In this document: positions 1 to 9,036 of the stretch, piece by piece | How positions within the stretch are numbered: position 1 is the first letter of the stretch | How the letters are laid out: every line of letters begins with the position of its first letter | Assembly (NCBI RefSeq): GCF_017310645.1 | Contig: NZ_JAFLRH010000003.1 | Location: forward strand, 1-64,000 | DNA: 64,000 nt | Direction of reading: 5' to 3' | Origin: Paradesulfitobacterium ferrireducens | GTDB taxonomy: Bacteria > Bacillota > Desulfitobacteriia > Desulfitobacteriales > Desulfitobacteriaceae | Position numbers and translations under genes: made by a program | Notes under the pieces: model-generated | What the model was told of the DNA's origin: nothing | Database searches by the model: none | The model's input: the letters and a program-made list of their open reading frames with translations, nothing else

Positions 1-50
1 TTGAACACTGCTAAGAAATAAAAAAATTACTCACTTTGTTAAAATACAAA

Positions 51-95
51 AAAGCTTGAACACCTTGCAAATACAGGGCTTTCAAGCTTTTTATA
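51..95 (+). terminator. Intrinsic terminator at left edge
   Basis: Arms AAAGCTTGAA and TTCAAGCTTT surround a loop of about 22 bases and are followed by a T run. It probably ends a gene lying left of the window, and may also serve the convergent ABC permease gene. Confidence 0.6.
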
Positions 96-155
96 GTTCT
101 TAACTGTCAAAGATGAGATTATACTACTATTTACAGAATAAGCCAACAACTTTAA

Positions 156-917
156 TTATAATTCCACCTTATCCTCCAACACATAGGCGGATAAGCGGTA
201 CAAACCATAGGAAACCACTGCCGGAACAACTAGGATCAATGCGGCCATTATCCCGTAATTATCAAGGAATGAATAGGCGGGCGGAAATTTCATGTTAGTC
301 ATATTATTAAGTCCAACGAGAATACCCCAAGGCACCAAGGCATTCCCCAAAAACCAAACCCCAACCAAAAATAAAGGAACGGCCTTCTTCCAACGCGACT
401 TGACCACAACACCCAAAAGAGTCCCGCTCAACGCGGCCACCGGACTCAAACACAAATACCAGAGGGTTCCCAGGCCGCTAATCTTGAGATAGCTCCAAAG
501 GATTTCATAAGAGTATTGGTCGGGTCGGATAAGCACCGCTTCAATCATAAAAAACGAAGAAACTCCGAGTACCAGTAAATAACTCTGGACAGAGACCAGA
601 AAACTGGCGACCGTTTTGCTTCCAACCAGCATTTCCCGGGAATAGGGAAGCGAGAGCCACCAGCCGGCCGTTCCGCTCCGCCACTCGATTGTAATGAGAG
701 CGAAGGATACAATCACTTGAATCAGAAGAAATACAGGTGTTAACCAGAGCATAAACCCACTGTTCAGACTTACTCTCCCTTGGTAGATTCCCCAAGTGAC
801 AGCAGCAAAAACAATTAGCATTGCGGCAAAGGAGAAACCCCTCGCCGATGACCGGTGCGCTCTTTTCTGTCTGTGCAGGTGTAAGTCATTGCGGATTAAA
901 GCTTGCAAAGCACTCAT
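156..917 (-). CDS. ABC-2 type transporter permease
   Basis: This 253-residue protein has about six hydrophobic helices, as in ABC-2 family permeases. The first 35 residues are cytoplasmic and basic, then helices alternate with short loops up to the last one near residue 240. It is the membrane half of an exporter whose ATPase is encoded immediately upstream (stop and start share base 917), and both follow a GntR regulator, the layout of the Bacillus ytr operon. The substrate cannot be read from sequence; bacitracin-type antibiotics or lipids are common for this class. The family assignment rests on topology and operon context. Confidence 0.8.
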   Translation of the reverse strand: MSALQALIRNDLHLHRQKRAHRSSARGFSFAAMLIVFAAVTWGIYQGRVSLNSGFMLWLTPVFLLIQVIVSFALITIEWRSGTAGWWLSLPYSREMLVGSKTVASFLVSVQSYLLVLGVSSFFMIEAVLIRPDQYSYEILWSYLKISGLGTLWYLCLSPVAALSGTLLGVVVKSRWKKAVPLFLVGVWFLGNALVPWGILVGLNNMTNMKFPPAYSFLDNYGIMAALILVVPAVVSYGLYRLSAYVLEDKVEL

Positions 918-1612
918 TATCGATACAACCCCCTATAGATGGATTCAATCGAGCCTTGTTCGGAGCGCAGAACCTCGGTTTCCCCTTCGAGGATCAGTTT
1001 TCCGTTCTCGAGGAATATAACATGGTCAAATATGCTCTCCGCCTCATGGATTTCGTGAGTCGTGATGAGAATGGTCTGGTGCTGTTCAAGCGTGGAATCA
1101 ATGATGGACTGAATAATGTGTTCCCGCGAGACGAGGTCAATGCCGGAAAAAGGTTCATCCAGCAAGACAAGTTCAGCCTCACGCGCCAAACACAGAATCA
1201 AGTGCAGGCGGGCCTCTAAGCCCTTGGATAAGGCCGCGACCGAATCACTGGGAGTGAGCCCCATTTGCTCTGCCATTCTCTGAGCCCGAGCCAAATTAAA
1301 GTTCGGGAAAACCCGCTCCCCATAATGCAGGGCACTCTCAACCGTCTGATATTTATACCACTGGGCACGGTCCGGCAGATAGGCAATCCTGGCATTGACA
1401 CTCCAATGAGGTTTGCGGCCGAAGACCTCGATTTTGCCTGAACTGGGTTGAAGCAAGCCGACGATCGCTTTGAGCAGGGTAGACTTCCCGGCGCCATTGG
1501 GACCGAGAAGGCCGGTTACCTGACCTTGGAGAAGGCGGAGGGTTAAGCGGTCCAGGGCCATTTTATCTCCATACCTTTTACAGAGATCTTCTGTTTCAAC
1601 GATAAAACTCAT
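917..1612 (-). CDS. ABC transporter ATP-binding protein (YtrB-like)
   Basis: This 231-residue ATPase energises the neighbouring permease. Walker A is GPNGAGKST at residues 37-45 and Walker B is LVLLDEPFSGID. The signature loop reads LSKG instead of the usual LSGG, a variant seen in ABC-2 exporters of the YtrB type. The start overlaps the end of the GntR gene by four bases (ATGA-type coupling), so the three genes are one operon. Transcription is presumably repressed by the GntR protein through the palindrome upstream. Confidence 0.9.
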   Translation of the reverse strand: MSFIVETEDLCKRYGDKMALDRLTLRLLQGQVTGLLGPNGAGKSTLLKAIVGLLQPSSGKIEVFGRKPHWSVNARIAYLPDRAQWYKYQTVESALHYGERVFPNFNLARAQRMAEQMGLTPSDSVAALSKGLEARLHLILCLAREAELVLLDEPFSGIDLVSREHIIQSIIDSTLEQHQTILITTHEIHEAESIFDHVIFLENGKLILEGETEVLRSEQGSIESIYRGLYR

Positions 1613-2001
1613 GTCCAGTCCCCTTCCTCTATCAGAGATTTAGCTGTGTGCACATCCATTCCCAATTCCTTCATGGCCGTAATAAAGGACCGCGCTGCTT
1701 CATAAGCAAGGTTTTGGCGAATTTGTTCCACGATTTTGAGGTTATCCGTAATAAAGGTTCCCTGCCCGCGGCGGGTTTCAATCAAATGGTCGCGGTCAAG
1801 TTCCTGGTACGCCCTCATTACGGTATTGGGATTAATTTTTAAGTTTTGGGCCAGTTCACGGACTGACGGCAGTTTTGTTCCCAAGGCAACTTCTCCTCTC
1901 GCCACCGAATAGCGGATCTGCTGCAGTACTTGTTCGTACAGCGGTTTCGTTAAATCCAGCTGAAAGGAAAAATCTCCGATGCGGATAGTTTCCAAGCCCA
2001 T
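1609..2001 (-). CDS. GntR-family repressor, YtrA subfamily
   Basis: This 130-residue regulator has an N-terminal winged helix (GTKLPSVRELAQNLKINPNT, residues about 41-60) followed by only a short helical tail, the size of the YtrA subfamily, which usually represses its own ABC transporter operon in response to cell-wall-active compounds. It is the first gene of the operon. A near-perfect 12-bp inverted repeat about 35 bases upstream is the obvious operator. Family is secure; the inducer is unknown. Confidence 0.92.
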   Translation of the reverse strand: MGLETIRIGDFSFQLDLTKPLYEQVLQQIRYSVARGEVALGTKLPSVRELAQNLKINPNTVMRAYQELDRDHLIETRRGQGTFITDNLKIVEQIRQNLAYEAARSFITAMKELGMDVHTAKSLIEEGDWT

Positions 2002-2034
2002 CCCTCCTTTGACCAGAGCTTCGGTGTATACGTC

Positions 2035-2065
2035 TTAGTTGTATTATATAACTTAATACAACTAA
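2035..2065. promoter_or_regulatory. Palindromic operator of the GntR gene
   Basis: The inverted repeat TTAGTTGTATTA - 7 bases - TAATACAACTAA has perfect 12-base arms and sits just upstream of the GntR start. Its position and symmetry fit an autoregulatory site for a dimeric YtrA-type repressor. Confidence 0.7.
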
Positions 2066-2462
2066 TGCAAGCGGAATATAGAGAGATTCTATAAAGGTTA
2101 AACGTTATTCCCTCATAGAAATTCAGGCATCCCAAAAGCGGAACAAATATTGAAAAACTGGGTTACCCTGAGCAGAGTTCAAGCTTACCTTTTGGTATAT
2201 GCACCACTATAAAATTTAATAATCTTAATATTATAATTTTTTATTCTGGATAATGTAACCTTTTATGGGTCTAAATGCATCTAACTGTTGGAACTAAATT
2301 TATATTTCAAGGGAGGGATAATGATGGTTACATGTAGAAAACAACAACAGCTTTTTAGACTACGTCTCTAAACCCGTTCCAGCGTTTTACAATTATTTAC
2401 TCCGGGAAAAATTACTTTTAAGACCAATTTCATAGTTCTTAAGCAGAGAGGAGAATAGCCAT
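2066..2462. other. AT-rich intergenic region
   Basis: About 400 bases separate the divergent GntR operon and the secreted-protein gene. I see an AT-rich stretch at 2205-2250. A 16-codon reading frame at 2322-2372 has a GGGAGGG motif just before ATGATG; it could be a leader peptide but is too short to support. A promoter for the gene at 2463 probably lies here. Confidence 0.4.
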
Positions 2463-2978
2463 ATGAAAAACAAGAAAAACGTTTTGCTACTTAGTATGAT
2501 AACTGTTTTCTTCCTCCTAATGTCTATTTCTTCCGTAACTGCAAGCCCCTCAACCGTGACGAAGACTCCAGCAACCAGCATTAACTCCGAACCAAGCTCA
2601 ATTGTGGAGCCAGACGGTATTACACTGAGTTGGGTAGGTGCTTATATTACTAAAAGCAGCTCCGGAACAGCCCTTTGGTATTCAGGAAATCTATCATCGA
2701 ATTACCCATGGGTTTCTGCTTCAATTCAAGTTAGTCTACAGTGGCAGAGTCCACTCGGAGGGAGTTGGCAAACCGAAGTTACTCAGCAAAAATTATACTC
2801 CGAAGATACTGCATATATGGAGACCCCGACATACTTAATGAGTAATGCCACTTGGGGTTACTGGAGGTCATATAGTTCCGCAGTAATTTATTGGCCTGTT
2901 GGTCAGATCCCAAATTACTCCACGGGTTCGGACATAAGCAGTACAATTTACATTGAGCCAACTTATATAGGTCCCTAA
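2463..2978 (+). CDS. Secreted protein of unknown function
   Basis: I do not recognise this 171-residue protein. It starts with a basic n-region and a hydrophobic segment (residues about 8-24) ending in a signal-peptidase-like VTASPS site, so it is likely exported. The mature part is rich in Ser, Thr, Tyr and Trp, with patches such as WYSGNLSSNYPW, and has no cysteine, suggesting an all-beta extracellular protein. The start is preceded by AGAGAGGAG. It lies with two further small unknown genes on the same strand, all more AT-rich than the surroundings, which suggests accessory DNA. Confidence 0.7.
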   Translation: MKNKKNVLLLSMITVFFLLMSISSVTASPSTVTKTPATSINSEPSSIVEPDGITLSWVGAYITKSSSGTALWYSGNLSSNYPWVSASIQVSLQWQSPLGGSWQTEVTQQKLYSEDTAYMETPTYLMSNATWGYWRSYSSAVIYWPVGQIPNYSTGSDISSTIYIEPTYIGP

Positions 2979-3028
2979 AGAAAAATGACTATGGTGGATT
3001 AATAAACCTTAAAAGGGGGCGAAGTTTT

Positions 3029-3469
3029 ATGAGGGTAAACAAACGTGTTATCTTTATTATTTTTTTAACGGTTGCAATCTCGACTGGTTTATTGATCCGC
3101 CTTTTTCCTAGCGAACAGCTCTTAAAAGAAAAAAGTATAAAATCGATAGAGTATGCAAATAACTTTTCATGGGATTCCTATACTGGCAATGAGGGGGCAG
3201 TCTTTTTTAGCCAAGATGCTCAGAAGAAATTTTTTGGTAAGAGCGTTGATATTGAATATATTCAAAAGGTTAAGGAAAAATCAGAAGGCTATATAGAAAG
3301 TTTTGTAGCGGTAAATCCCAGTTTCGTTAATCCCGTTACAAAATTTATTTCATATAGAAAGATTGAAGATATTAATGGAACAATTGAATTTAGAACCTTA
3401 ATAACGTATAAGTTTAAATTGGAAAATTTCAATTGGGTTATTGATGAAGTTGAATTTGAACGGATGTAG
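3029..3469 (+). CDS. Membrane-anchored unknown protein
   Basis: This 146-residue protein has a single N-terminal hydrophobic anchor (residues about 6-24) and a soluble, lysine-rich extracytoplasmic part of about 120 residues. A strong site, AAGGGGG, precedes the ATG. The end (LITYKFKLENFNWVIDEVEF) has the alternating pattern of a small beta sheet like NTF2-type or lipoprotein-like domains, but that is only an impression. It is probably co-transcribed with the genes on both sides. Confidence 0.65.
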   Translation: MRVNKRVIFIIFLTVAISTGLLIRLFPSEQLLKEKSIKSIEYANNFSWDSYTGNEGAVFFSQDAQKKFFGKSVDIEYIQKVKEKSEGYIESFVAVNPSFVNPVTKFISYRKIEDINGTIEFRTLITYKFKLENFNWVIDEVEFERM

Positions 3470-3474
3470 ATAAA

Positions 3475-3672
3475 ATGTATACAAGGAAAGAAATCCTAAA
3501 TGCTATTGAGCAAAGCTTAACTACTGATGAAAAAAATATAATCTATGATCGTCTAGGAGTTAATAATCCTCCCTTAAAACTGTCTGATTTGTATAGAAAA
3601 TATAATTTGAACTACAATCAGTTACTCAAAATTGAAGCAAAAATTCTTAGGTATCTGAAAAATCAGCTTTAA
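3475..3672 (+). CDS. Small helical protein, possibly DNA-binding
   Basis: This 65-residue basic, helical protein begins five bases after the preceding gene, so it is probably translated from the same message. The pattern LSDLYRKYNLNYNQLLKIEA resembles the helix-turn-helix of small sigma-like or phage regulators, but there is not enough sequence to name a family. No cysteine or signal peptide is present. Confidence 0.5.
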   Translation: MYTRKEILNAIEQSLTTDEKNIIYDRLGVNNPPLKLSDLYRKYNLNYNQLLKIEAKILRYLKNQL

Positions 3673-3830
3673 TTTGAGTAAGGATTGGGAGCTTAGAAAA
3701 TACGCATTGATAAGCCCTTAGATATTTATCATAATGAATAAATCAAGATTAAAGAGAAACAACCCTGAAGATAAAAGAAATGGAACAAAGAAATTAAGCT
3801 GTCTGTGAGCCTGAATGAACGATTAACGTC

Positions 3831-6509
3831 CTATAGAATCTCGACATACCCCAAATTCCCGTTTACCCGGATGTGCTGCCCGTCCTGAATCTTGTTCGTC
3901 GCTCCGTCCACCCCTACAACAGCCGGGAGACCATACTCCCTGGCGACTACGGCTCCGTGGGTCATGAGCCCGCCCACTTCCATTACCAGCCCGCTGGCTG
4001 AAAGAAAGAGAGGTGTCCACCCGGGATCAGTGAAAGGAGCGATCAAGATATCCCCTTTATCCAGCTTTCCTTCCTCTGGTCTGAGCACCACCCTGGCCCG
4101 GCCCTCGACCACACCCGCCGACACCGGTTGTCCGGCCAAAGCCCCGGGGGGCAGATTCTCCGTGCTGCGCATTCCGGTAAGGATTTCCCCTTCACTCGTG
4201 ATAACCCGCGGGGGCGTTAACTTGCGGTCATGCTCATATTTCTCTTTTCGTTTGCTAATCTCGCCCATATTTAAAAAAACTTCAGCCCCGTTAAACGACT
4301 TATTCCCTTCGGCAGCAGCCGCCAACTCTTCCACTTCAGCCAAAGACAGATAATATACGTCTTCCCGGCTTGCCAGCAGACCTTTTCTCACCAATTCCTC
4401 GGCCACGGCTAAGATACCTTCCCGGCAGATATCCAGGTGTTGGATGATCATGTACTTAATGTGCTCCCTCAGAGCCATGGTGCTGCGGTAAACCTTGATC
4501 AGCCGTGCCAGAATTCTGTGCTTAAGGAATCCTCCCCGCCTTTTCCTAACCGCTTCCAGAATTTTTGCTTCAGCCTCCACGGCTTCCCGCTCGCCCTCTC
4601 TGAAGCGTATTCTATGTTCATTGGGCTCCGAACTCCGGATGTGACTTAAAATAGCCGGTACCAGCTGGGTTGGTACTTCACGCCAGCGTGGCACCGTGAT
4701 ATCAATTTCTCCGGGACAGCGCATACCGTATTCTGCTAAAAAATCATGAAACGCTTTGAGAAAAACTTCCCCGCCTGCCACCTTTTCCAGTCCGGAGTAA
4801 AAATTTTCATCTGTAGCTTGAGCGAGATAGGCGATTACCTCCGGATACGGACGGGCGGCCTCGGCCAGATCCCCCAGTCTAAGCCCCATTTCTGTGGTCA
4901 CATTCCCTGAAAAAGATTGACTCAGTTTCGGAATCAGGTCAGTCTCTCCCACCCATCTATGAATCAGGTTCTCAAGCGCCTTCATCGTTACAATTCCGGT
5001 CACGGGATAAGGAAAGACCTCAAACAGTTCTTCGATGGCAAAGCCCCCTACAATCTCCCGCGCTGCCCGGATCCGCTTGAATCCGGATGTACCTGCGAGT
5101 TTCTCTTTATTCGAAGCAATTGTCCGGTCAATATACTGGTTCAATTCCGGCGCCAAGCTCTGCGGATTACGCGCCAAAACCGTGTGTAAGATTTTAAGCC
5201 CTACTTTACGCAGATTACGCCGGATATTCTTCTCGATCTCGGGATGCTTCCGAATTCCGGCCATAAAATCGGGACGCTTGACGAACTCTATAAGCGCCGA
5301 ACTCATCATATCGTCAAGATTCTTAATCCCCTTCGGCATATTCCTGCGGCCCAGCGGCATGTGCAAGATGTAAGTAATATCGACAAACAGATGGCTCCCC
5401 GCTTCCTGCATAAACCGGCTTTCAGACCAGGCCGTTTCTTTGCCGAAAGGTAAAAATGTACGCAAAGCGGATATTGCCAGGGGCTTCAACGCTTCGGTCA
5501 TCATCTGCTGGTGGCCGAAGGAGAAATAAACATGCACAAACTCCGGGTCAACAACCTCGGGCACCGGATACAGAGATGTGATCGGCCGGCTCTGCACGAT
5601 GTAAAATTTACCACCCGCTAAGGCCCATTCAATGTCCTGAGGAGCACCGTAATGACTTTCGATTTGGCGGCCCAGTCCGGCTAACCCGATGATCTGCTCA
5701 TCGGTGAGCGCCTGCATTTTGGCCTTGTCCCCGGGAATCTCTCTTTTTTCCGTTCCGCCTGCGGGCAGGCCGTAGATCCCCAGCTTTTTGTCCCCGATTT
5801 TTTTCTCCAGAATCTGTCCATCCTTTACCTTATAAAGGTCGGGGGATATAAGGCCGGACACCAGAGCTTCCCCCAGTCCGTAACCGGCATCGATGGTGGA
5901 CACCTTACGGTTGCCGGAAACGGGATCAGCCGTAAACAGAATCCCTGAAACCTCAGGGAAAATCATTTTCTGCACCACCACGGCCAGCGCCACTTTTCTA
6001 TGATCGAAGCCGTTTTTGCTCCGGTAGGCGATCGCCCGGTCCGTAAACAGGGATACCCAGCACAAGCGGATATGGTTTAAGAGATCGCCTTTGCCGATCA
6101 CATTCAAATACGTTTCCTGCTGTCCGGCGAACGAAGTCCCCGGCAAATCTTCGGCCGTTGCGCTCGACCTGACAGCGTAAGCATCTCCTGCACCCAGCTG
6201 TTCCCAGGCCTGAACCACAGCATCTGCGACATCCTGGGGAATAGGCAAGCCCTGTAAATACTCACGCACAGATTCTCCCAAGTGCCTTAAAGCTTCAAGA
6301 TCATCCACATTCAGTTCGTCCAATTTTCTGTACCAGTGCTCCATTGCCGGGCTCATGGCAATAAACCGGTTAAAGGCCTCGGTCGTAACACAGAATCCCA
6401 GCGGCACCGGAAATCCCGCAGCCTTCATTTCCCCCAGGTTGGCCCCTTTGCCCCCGACCAAAGGCAAGCTGGTTTGGTCAACTTGCTGAAAAGCTACCGT
6501 GTAACTCAT
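3831..6509 (-). CDS. Rifampin phosphotransferase-like / PEP-synthase-like enzyme
   Basis: This 892-residue enzyme belongs to the dikinase superfamily. An N-terminal ATP-grasp domain begins with LVGGKGANLGEMKAAGFPVP and includes AVRSSATAEDLPGTSFAGQQ (about residues 110-130). A large middle domain with FGHQQMMTEALKPL follows. The swivelling phosphohistidine domain is at the extreme C-terminus with GGLMTHGAVVARE (His at about 851). Classical PEP synthase carries a further C-terminal PEP/pyruvate barrel, which is absent here, so domain order and length match rifampin phosphotransferase (Rph), which transfers the beta-phosphate of ATP to the drug. Many homologues have no tested substrate. The start has a clear ribosome site (GGAGAGG). 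Confidence 0.85.
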   Translation of the reverse strand: MSYTVAFQQVDQTSLPLVGGKGANLGEMKAAGFPVPLGFCVTTEAFNRFIAMSPAMEHWYRKLDELNVDDLEALRHLGESVREYLQGLPIPQDVADAVVQAWEQLGAGDAYAVRSSATAEDLPGTSFAGQQETYLNVIGKGDLLNHIRLCWVSLFTDRAIAYRSKNGFDHRKVALAVVVQKMIFPEVSGILFTADPVSGNRKVSTIDAGYGLGEALVSGLISPDLYKVKDGQILEKKIGDKKLGIYGLPAGGTEKREIPGDKAKMQALTDEQIIGLAGLGRQIESHYGAPQDIEWALAGGKFYIVQSRPITSLYPVPEVVDPEFVHVYFSFGHQQMMTEALKPLAISALRTFLPFGKETAWSESRFMQEAGSHLFVDITYILHMPLGRRNMPKGIKNLDDMMSSALIEFVKRPDFMAGIRKHPEIEKNIRRNLRKVGLKILHTVLARNPQSLAPELNQYIDRTIASNKEKLAGTSGFKRIRAAREIVGGFAIEELFEVFPYPVTGIVTMKALENLIHRWVGETDLIPKLSQSFSGNVTTEMGLRLGDLAEAARPYPEVIAYLAQATDENFYSGLEKVAGGEVFLKAFHDFLAEYGMRCPGEIDITVPRWREVPTQLVPAILSHIRSSEPNEHRIRFREGEREAVEAEAKILEAVRKRRGGFLKHRILARLIKVYRSTMALREHIKYMIIQHLDICREGILAVAEELVRKGLLASREDVYYLSLAEVEELAAAAEGNKSFNGAEVFLNMGEISKRKEKYEHDRKLTPPRVITSEGEILTGMRSTENLPPGALAGQPVSAGVVEGRARVVLRPEEGKLDKGDILIAPFTDPGWTPLFLSASGLVMEVGGLMTHGAVVAREYGLPAVVGVDGATNKIQDGQHIRVNGNLGYVEIL

Positions 6510-6689
6510 GAATTACCTCTCCTTTTACAGGCCTTTGGTTCATACCGATTCAAACCAATGAACCGGCGGAAGATTGCCTTCCACCGTGCGAGTGAATTTT
6601 ACCTGTACGGTCTTATTTTTGAATAGAATCATTTTCCCGGCACCGGAAATACAGGAGCCGTACACCGGAGGCAGTGAAGATCCATAATG

Positions 6690-7064
6690 CTAGACTAACG
6701 ATTTGAATCGAGCCACGTCAGGGCTTGCTAAATACTCCCATTGTCCTGCGACGCCCTCATGCGCTGCCCCGATCTCAATGTGGGCCATAGCGATGCCGCA
6801 GTCTAAACGCTTAGAGAGATTATATGTATCCCGATCATTATCCACTGAGATTTTAATGCTTCCTGCCTCCACAGAAAAACGCCAGGGTTGTCTATTGACA
6901 GCCGAAGGGGCAAGCCTTGCTGCTTCTAAGGCTGAACTTATCCACTTGGGCAAGGGTTCTCGCGGCATTGTGAAACACAGGCTTTCCAGAGTCCTTCCAT
7001 CCAATTGGCGCCTGGCTCGCCGCTGAAATATAGCCTGATACCATTTCTCTTCAGGAATTTGCAT
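6690..7064 (-). pseudogene. Nitroreductase-family protein, internally deleted
   Basis: The 124-residue product joins the beginning of a nitroreductase-like flavoprotein (residues 1-25, EEKWYQAIFQRRARRQLDGR) directly to what looks like its C-terminal half (EAARLAPSAVNRQPWRF, then LDCGIAMAHIEIGA). Related clostridial proteins are about 240-260 residues, so roughly 100 central residues are missing while the frame stays open. The protein could still fold as a half-size form but probably lacks a complete FMN site. It precedes the Rph-like gene on the same strand. Confidence 0.6.
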
Positions 7065-7158
7065 TGGTTTCTACTCCTTGGCCGAAATAAAAAAGGGGAT
7101 ATGCTCTCTTCTGTCGAAAATACTTAAAAAGTTTTCGACTTGGTGGTGAACACTTTAA

Positions 7159-8229
7159 GTGATACAGCCGGGGCAATATCTCCACTTTACAACAGACTCT
7201 TCACTATATCAGGATACATACCAAGCCCAAGTGCGGGCCGTCTTTCCTGACCGTATAGAACTGCTCGTTCCCTTGTATCGCGGTTATCTCCTTTTGCTGC
7301 CCGTTGGCACGGAAATCCGCTGGTTATCCCCCGGGCTTGAACACTCTGTTTCGAAGGTTTTGTCCAGAGAAACCCAAAGTTGGAGCACCACCCTGCCTCA
7401 AGCCGTTTCTGCTCCTCGGGCGACCACGGTCGTTGCCGTGGGAAGTGGTAAAGGCGGTGTGGGCAAAACAACCTTTTCGATTAATTTAGGCCTGGCCCTC
7501 AGCCAATTAGGCCAGCGCGTCATCCTCCTCGATGCTGATCTCGGCATGGCTAACATTGATGTACTTCTGGGACTTGAGGGTTCTCTTAACCTTAGCCATG
7601 TCATTGCCGGGACACACACTTTGAAAGAAATTCTGCAAAAAGGCCCCGGCGGACTCCAGGTTCTGGCCGGTTCCAGTGGTATCAGCAGTTTAAGCCGGTT
7701 GGATCCCATCCAATTTAACCGTGTATCAGCGGGCTTTCGGGATTTAGAAGCAGACTGTGATTATTTAATATTGGATACAGGTGCCGGGATTTCGGAACTG
7801 GTTCTTATGTTCCTTGGCGTGGCAGATAAACTTATTCTTCTCTCTAATCCAGAGCCCCATGCGCTAATGGATGCCTATTCCTTATTAAAAGTCCTTGCCA
7901 ATCAGAATCCTGGAATTCGGCCCCACATCGTCATGAACCGCTGTGAATCAGAATCTGAGGCACAAAAGAGCACTCGCACCCTGATGGACGCCGCGAAGAA
8001 TTTTTTGAATTTGGATCCTGTTGTCTTAGGCTGGCTTCCAGTTGACCCAGGGATTCCCCGTTCTCTTAAAGCGCGCTTCCCTCTCTTTTTGTCCGATCCA
8101 AATATAGAATTTTCCCGGCGGATCCTCCGAATGGCCCAAACTCTCGGGGGAAAAACATCACAGCCAATACCCAAGGAAGGGATCCTATCTTTTTGGGATA
8201 AACTCCGAAAACGTCTAGGGGCGCAGTGA
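7159..8229 (+). CDS. FlhG/MinD-like ATPase with YcgR-like N-terminal domain
   Basis: This 356-residue protein has a deviant Walker A of the ParA/MinD class, GKGGVGKT at residues 97-104, followed by DADLGMANIDVLLGL, which is typical of the flagellar-number regulator FlhG. The first about 80 residues are beta-rich (PGQYLHFTTD, VFPDRIELLVP) and resemble the N-terminal domain of YcgR/PilZ flagellar brake proteins. Such a fusion, away from any flagellar operon, is unusual. The start is GTG, because a stop codon (TAA) directly precedes it; GGTGGTG at 7142-7148 can serve as ribosome site. The C-terminus lacks an obvious membrane-targeting helix. Confidence 0.8.
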   Translation: MIQPGQYLHFTTDSSLYQDTYQAQVRAVFPDRIELLVPLYRGYLLLLPVGTEIRWLSPGLEHSVSKVLSRETQSWSTTLPQAVSAPRATTVVAVGSGKGGVGKTTFSINLGLALSQLGQRVILLDADLGMANIDVLLGLEGSLNLSHVIAGTHTLKEILQKGPGGLQVLAGSSGISSLSRLDPIQFNRVSAGFRDLEADCDYLILDTGAGISELVLMFLGVADKLILLSNPEPHALMDAYSLLKVLANQNPGIRPHIVMNRCESESEAQKSTRTLMDAAKNFLNLDPVVLGWLPVDPGIPRSLKARFPLFLSDPNIEFSRRILRMAQTLGGKTSQPIPKEGILSFWDKLRKRLGAQ

Positions 8230-8274
8230 AGTGAGCACGATTGCGCTCCCCTGTCTAAAAAAATTCTTACAATA

Positions 8275-8300
8275 ATTCTTACAATAATTCTTGTAAGAAT
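8275..8300 (+). terminator. Hairpin after the FlhG-like gene
   Basis: Perfect 10-base arms ATTCTTACAA and TTGTAAGAAT surround a 6-base loop. An extra direct copy of AATTCTTACAAT lies just upstream. The site is probably a terminator between the convergent flhG-like and cotJC-like genes, though the T run is weak. Confidence 0.45.
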
Positions 8301-8358
8301 TATACCACTAATTGGCAGCTACAGGAAGGCTTTTCCCCAAGCAGAGTGCCCAGTCCCT

Positions 8359-8913
8359 CTACTCTAACACCTGCAAACTCATCTTATATTCATAAATTAA
8401 CTCCGGAAATTTCTCCGAACCTCCCCCTTGTTTGAAGTTCCTCAGTGCCTTTTGCAAAAGTTTTTTATGGACATCTTCCCGATTGGCCAAAAAAACCAGC
8501 ATGCGCTGAACACCCGGATCATTGGCCCGTTTAATGTGCTTTTGGTAGAGCGTTCGGGAACGGTATTCCAGATTTATGTTGGCTTCCAGGACTGAAAGGG
8601 GATCTGAACTTTGGTCGATATATGCCAATTCCCAGGGAGAGCCTTGGGCGTTCAGGTAGCTGACCGGCTGTCCCCCTAGCTTGTTAATGCAGGCGGCGAT
8701 GAGTTCCATGTGCCCCAGCTCTTCGGCGGCGATTAGCCCCAGAAGCTCCCGTAAATGATGGTTTTTCATATTTGAACGGTGGTTTAAGTACTGAACGGCT
8801 GCCGAGAACTCGGAATCTCTCCCGCCATAATGTTCCATAAGTACGTAGGCAAACACCGGGTCCGGCTCCTCAATATTCAGGGGATAAAATAACCGTTTCC
8901 GATATCCAAACAT
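8359..8913 (-). CDS. cotJC: CotJC-like manganese-catalase-type spore coat protein
   Basis: This 184-residue four-helix protein carries the ferritin-like metal-ligand pattern of manganese catalases: an early Glu with YGGRDSEFSAAVQYLNHR, then LIAAEELGHMELIAACI, and a third helix with NLEYRSRTLYQKHI. Length and sequence match the CotJC branch found in the spore coat of Bacillus and in clostridia, rather than the longer catalases. It stands alone here without cotJA or cotJB. The product probably protects spores from peroxide, but catalytic activity is inferred only. Confidence 0.85.
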   Translation of the reverse strand: MFGYRKRLFYPLNIEEPDPVFAYVLMEHYGGRDSEFSAAVQYLNHRSNMKNHHLRELLGLIAAEELGHMELIAACINKLGGQPVSYLNAQGSPWELAYIDQSSDPLSVLEANINLEYRSRTLYQKHIKRANDPGVQRMLVFLANREDVHKKLLQKALRNFKQGGGSEKFPELIYEYKMSLQVLE

Positions 8914-8936
8914 TGTTGTCCCTCCTTATGACAGTA

Positions 8937-8969
8937 AATCCTGCCTTCAGTTTATGAAGGCAGGATTTA
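8937..8969 (-). terminator. Terminator of the osmolyte transporter operon
   Basis: The hairpin AAATCCTGCCTTC - 6 bases - GAAGGCAGGATTT, with perfect 13-base arms, lies between the end of the opuCC-like gene and the cotJC-like gene. Confidence 0.7.
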
Positions 8970-9036
8970 AGCGGTCACAGGCTAGGCACCGGTAATTGGT
9001 TGTTGCTTCTGTTTCTAATTACTTCGTTGCGCGGAA

